NCBI RefSeq assembly: GCF_021390645.1
Contig: NZ_JAJEJT010000002.1
Span: 248,001-312,000, forward strand
Direction: 5' to 3'
DNA length: 64,000 bases
DNA from: Paraburkholderia flagellata
GTDB taxonomy: Bacteria; Pseudomonadota; Gammaproteobacteria; Burkholderiales; Burkholderiaceae
The position numbers were made by a program, and so were the translations under genes. This document shows, one piece after another, positions 61,559 to 64,000 of the stretch (its first letter is position 1; every line of letters starts with the position of its first letter). The notes beneath the pieces are model-generated. The model saw only the letters and a program-made list of their open reading frames with translations, was not told the origin of the DNA and did no database searches.

Positions 61559-63250
61559 ATGAACGCACGCGAACCCGCCCTGGTCCCCGCCGCCAATGCC
61601 ACATCGCGCAGCGCACGGCTGCGCCAGATGCTGACCAGCAACGAACTCGAATTCCTGATGGAAGCGCACAACGGCCTTTCCGCACGCATTGCGCGCGAGG
61701 CGGGCTTCAAGGCGATCTGGGGCTCGGGCCTCTCGATCTCCGCGCAGTTCGGCGTGCGCGACAACAACGAAGCGAGCTGGACCCAGGTGGTCGACAACCT
61801 CGAGTTCATGGCCGACGCGAGCGACCTGCCCATCCTGCTCGACGGCGACACCGGCTACGGCAACTTCAACAACGTGCGCCGTCTCGTGCGCAAGCTGGAG
61901 CAGCGCGGCATTGCGGGCGTGTGCATCGAAGACAAGCAGTTCCCGAAGACCAACAGCTTCATCAATGGCGAGGCGCAGCCGCTTGCAGACATCGACGAGT
62001 TCTGCGGCAAGATCAAGGCGGGCAAGGACTCGCAGACCGACGAGCACTTCTCGATCGTCGCGCGCGTCGAGGCGCTGATCGCGGGCTGGGGCATGGACGA
62101 AGCGCTCAAGCGTGCCGAGGCCTATCGCCTGGCGGGCGCGGACGCGATCCTCATCCACAGCAAGCTCTCCAAGCCCGATGAGATCCTCACGTTCGCGCGC
62201 GAGTGGGCGGGCCGCGGCCCGCTCGTGATCGTGCCGACCAAGTACTACAGCACGCCGACCGACGTGTTCCGCAAGGCGGGCATCAGCACGGTGATCTGGG
62301 CGAACCATCAGATCCGCGCGGCCGTTTCGGCCATGCAGGCCGTGACCAGGACGATTTACGAAACGCAGACGCTCGTCGATGTCGAAGACCGTATTGCTGC
62401 GGTCAACGAAATTTTCCGCCTGCAGGACGCCGACGAATACTCCGAAGCCGAGGACCGCTACCTCTCCGCTTCGTCGCGCGGCGCGGGCTCCGCGATCGTG
62501 CTGGCCGCGAGCCGCGGCTCGGGCCTCGACGCTTACACGGAAGACAAGCCCAAGGTCATGCTGCCCGTGGCGGGCAAGCCGCTCCTGCGCTGGCTCGTCG
62601 ATGCGTTCAAGAAGCAGTCGGTCAACGACATCACCGTGGTGGGCGGCTACAAGGCCGAAGCCATCGACAAGGCGGGGATCAAGCTCGTGCGCAATGAGCG
62701 ATTCGCGCAGACGAACGAACTCGCGTCGCTCGCGTGCGCGGTCGGCGCGCTCGACAACGACACGGTGATCTCGTACGGCGACCTCGTGTTCAGCAGCTAC
62801 ATCCTGCGCGATCTCGTGGAAAGCGAAGCGGACTTCAGCGTGGTGGTGGATTCGTCGCCTGACTCGGAGAACAGCAGCACGCGCGACTTCGCATGGTGCT
62901 CGGCCGCCGACGAGCGCGATCTGTTCGGCAACAAAGTGTTCCTCGAGCGCGTGGCGAGCGAACCGGCCGCAAACGGCGCGGCTGCGCACGGCCGCTGGAT
63001 CGGTCTCGTGAACGTGCGCGGCGCAGGCCGCGCGAAGCTCGCGAAGAAGCTCGCGCAACTGCAAACGCGCGCCGACTTCGACACGCTCGACATGCCCGCG
63101 CTGCTCAATGCGCTGATCGCAGACGGCGAGAAAATCGAAGTGCAATATGTGCATGGCCACTGGCGCGGCGTGAACGACCTCGAAGACTTCCGCCGCGCTG
63201 GAGATTTCGCGCACGCGCAAACGCCGCTCGGCGCGGAGGGCCAGGCATGA
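61559..63250 (+). CDS. aepX: Phosphoenolpyruvate mutase fused to a nucleotidyltransferase
   Basis: A 563-residue two-domain protein. Residues ~20-300 are PEP mutase with the hallmark [11 protein letters not shown] (starting at residue 124) and [10 protein letters not shown]. Residues ~312-560 are a nucleotidyltransferase of the CMP-transfer type, opening LAASRGSG and [20 protein letters not shown]. The mutase makes phosphonopyruvate, forming the C-P bond; the fused transferase is expected to attach CMP to a later aminoethyl- or hydroxyethylphosphonate so it can be put on a polymer or lipid. GGAG precedes the ATG; the frame opens at 61370. Four-base overlap with the next gene. Confidence 0.93.
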   Translation: MNAREPALVPAANATSRSARLRQMLTSNELEFLMEAHNGLSARIAREAGFKAIWGSGLSISAQFGVRDNNEASWTQVVDNLEFMADASDLPILLDGDTGYGNFNNVRRLVRKLEQRGIAGVCIEDKQFPKTNSFINGEAQPLADIDEFCGKIKAGKDSQTDEHFSIVARVEALIAGWGMDEALKRAEAYRLAGADAILIHSKLSKPDEILTFAREWAGRGPLVIVPTKYYSTPTDVFRKAGISTVIWANHQIRAAVSAMQAVTRTIYETQTLVDVEDRIAAVNEIFRLQDADEYSEAEDRYLSASSRGAGSAIVLAASRGSGLDAYTEDKPKVMLPVAGKPLLRWLVDAFKKQSVNDITVVGGYKAEAIDKAGIKLVRNERFAQTNELASLACAVGALDNDTVISYGDLVFSSYILRDLVESEADFSVVVDSSPDSENSSTRDFAWCSAADERDLFGNKVFLERVASEPAANGAAAHGRWIGLVNVRGAGRAKLAKKLAQLQTRADFDTLDMPALLNALIADGEKIEVQYVHGHWRGVNDLEDFRRAGDFAHAQTPLGAEGQA

Positions 63251-64000
63251 TCGAAGCCGCACAGTTCGTCGAAGCGGCGCGTTCGCGCGGCTTCGAGTGG
63301 TACGCGGGCGTGCCGTGTTCGTACCTCACGCCGTTCATCAACTATGTGCTGCAAGACGACTCGCTGCACTACGTGAGCGCGGCCAACGAAGGCGACGCGG
63401 TCGCGGTCATCGCGGGCGTGGCGCTCGCGGGCAAGCGCGGCATCACGATGATGCAGAACTCGGGCCTCGGCAATGCCGTCAGCCCGCTCACTTCGCTCAC
63501 GTGGACGTTCCGCCTGCCGCAATTGCTGATCGTGACGTGGCGCGGCCAGCCGGGCGTCAGCGACGAGCCGCAGCACGCGCTGATGGGCCCGGTCACGCCG
63601 CAGATGCTGGAAACGATGGAAATTCCGTGGGAGACATTCCCCACGCAAGCCGATCAGATCGCGGCGGCGCTCGATCGCGCCATCAAGCATATGGACGAAA
63701 CGGGCCGCCCGTACGCGCTCGTGATGCAAAAAGGCAGCGTCGCGCCGTACGAACTCAAGGGCAGCGGCGCGATGCCTGAAAAGCACGCGCTGAGCGCCGC
63801 GCAGGTCGAATGGACCGGACGGACTCCTGATCAACTGCCCACGCGTGCACAGGCGCTAGAGCGCGTGATCGCCGCGACGCCTGCCGAGTCGACGGTGGTC
63901 GTCGCCTCGACAGGTTTCTGCGGACGCGAACTCTACGCGCTCGACGACCGCTCGAACCAGCTCTACATGGTGGGCTCGATGGGCTGCGTCACGCCGTTCG
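63247..64000 (+). CDS. aepY: Phosphonopyruvate decarboxylase (partial, 3' cut)
   Basis: A thiamine-diphosphate enzyme, open to the window end (about 251 codons seen of an expected ~380-400). The N-terminal part has the cofactor-activating Glu in [12 protein letters not shown], then [16 protein letters not shown] and [13 protein letters not shown], matching phosphonopyruvate decarboxylases (Ppd/AepY). It removes CO2 from phosphonopyruvate to drive the unfavourable mutase reaction forward. Its ATG overlaps the stop of the mutase gene (ATGA). The diphosphate-binding GDG region should lie beyond the window. Confidence 0.92.
   Translation, partial: MIEAAQFVEAARSRGFEWYAGVPCSYLTPFINYVLQDDSLHYVSAANEGDAVAVIAGVALAGKRGITMMQNSGLGNAVSPLTSLTWTFRLPQLLIVTWRGQPGVSDEPQHALMGPVTPQMLETMEIPWETFPTQADQIAAALDRAIKHMDETGRPYALVMQKGSVAPYELKGSGAMPEKHALSAAQVEWTGRTPDQLPTRAQALERVIAATPAESTVVVASTGFCGRELYALDDRSNQLYMVGSMGCVTPF

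Overview
The window is high-GC DNA from a betaproteobacterium of the Burkholderia / Paraburkholderia / Caballeronia type. This assignment rests on gene content and protein character (two DUF4148 proteins, PhaAB-type Mrp antiporter, lutACB-lldP locus, many acyl-CoA enzymes), not on any database search. It looks chromosomal. I see no rRNA, tRNA, CRISPR array, prophage or complete insertion sequence.

Layout. 0-8 kb: MbfA-like ferritin/VIT1 iron exporter, AcoR-like sigma-54 activator, small membrane protein, DUF1488 protein, cytochrome b561, NCS2 purine permease, DUF4148 protein, AraC-type regulator. 8.3-13.2 kb: an acyl-CoA operon (acyl-CoA dehydrogenase, acyl-CoA ligase, enoyl-CoA hydratase, 3-hydroxyisobutyryl-CoA hydrolase) that fits the upper part of valine degradation and is divergent from the AraC gene. 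13.2-15.1 kb: ClC-type channel and ppnP. 15.3-19.6 kb: iron/oxidative-stress block with a TonB siderophore receptor behind a candidate Fur box, convergent with a two-gene encapsulin operon whose DyP peroxidase carries a C-terminal cargo-loading tail. 20-22.1 kb: DedA-PAP2-LssY fusion whose PAP2 active site is lost. 22.4-29.3 kb: second acyl-CoA operon (CoA-transferase, two dehydrogenases, FadJ-type bifunctional enzyme) divergent from a LysR gene, with clustered TTGACA half-sites between them. 30.4-36.4 kb: Mrp/Pha cation/proton antiporter operon (A-C-D-E-F-G). 37.2-43.0 kb: lactate locus (lutA-lutC-lutB-lldP) with a divergent FadR/GntR regulator and two copies of one 14-bp operator sequence.

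43-48.4 kb: VOC protein, PPK2 polyphosphate kinase convergent with a Pit phosphate transporter, a membrane diguanylate cyclase, and a free-standing IS630-type helix-turn-helix protein. 48.4-49.2 kb is AT-richer, gene-free DNA. 49.2-53 kb: small conserved proteins, fliD behind a sigma-28 promoter, and a YigZ protein. 53.0-53.8 kb is gene-free but holds clean intrinsic terminators on the minus strand. 53.8-61.2 kb: exported protein, acyl-CoA synthetase, Crp/Fnr regulator, second DUF4148 protein, a penicillin-binding protein of the FtsI class with no division-cluster neighbours, and a chemoreceptor. The right edge enters a phosphonate biosynthesis operon: PEP mutase fused to a nucleotidyltransferase, then phosphonopyruvate decarboxylase, cut by the window end.

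Themes: iron handling plus peroxide defence (MbfA, TonB receptor, encapsulin/DyP), acyl-CoA and lactate catabolism under dedicated divergent regulators, and phosphorus metabolism (PPK2, Pit, phosphonates). All functional calls come from reading translated motifs and gene context; none was confirmed by a search.
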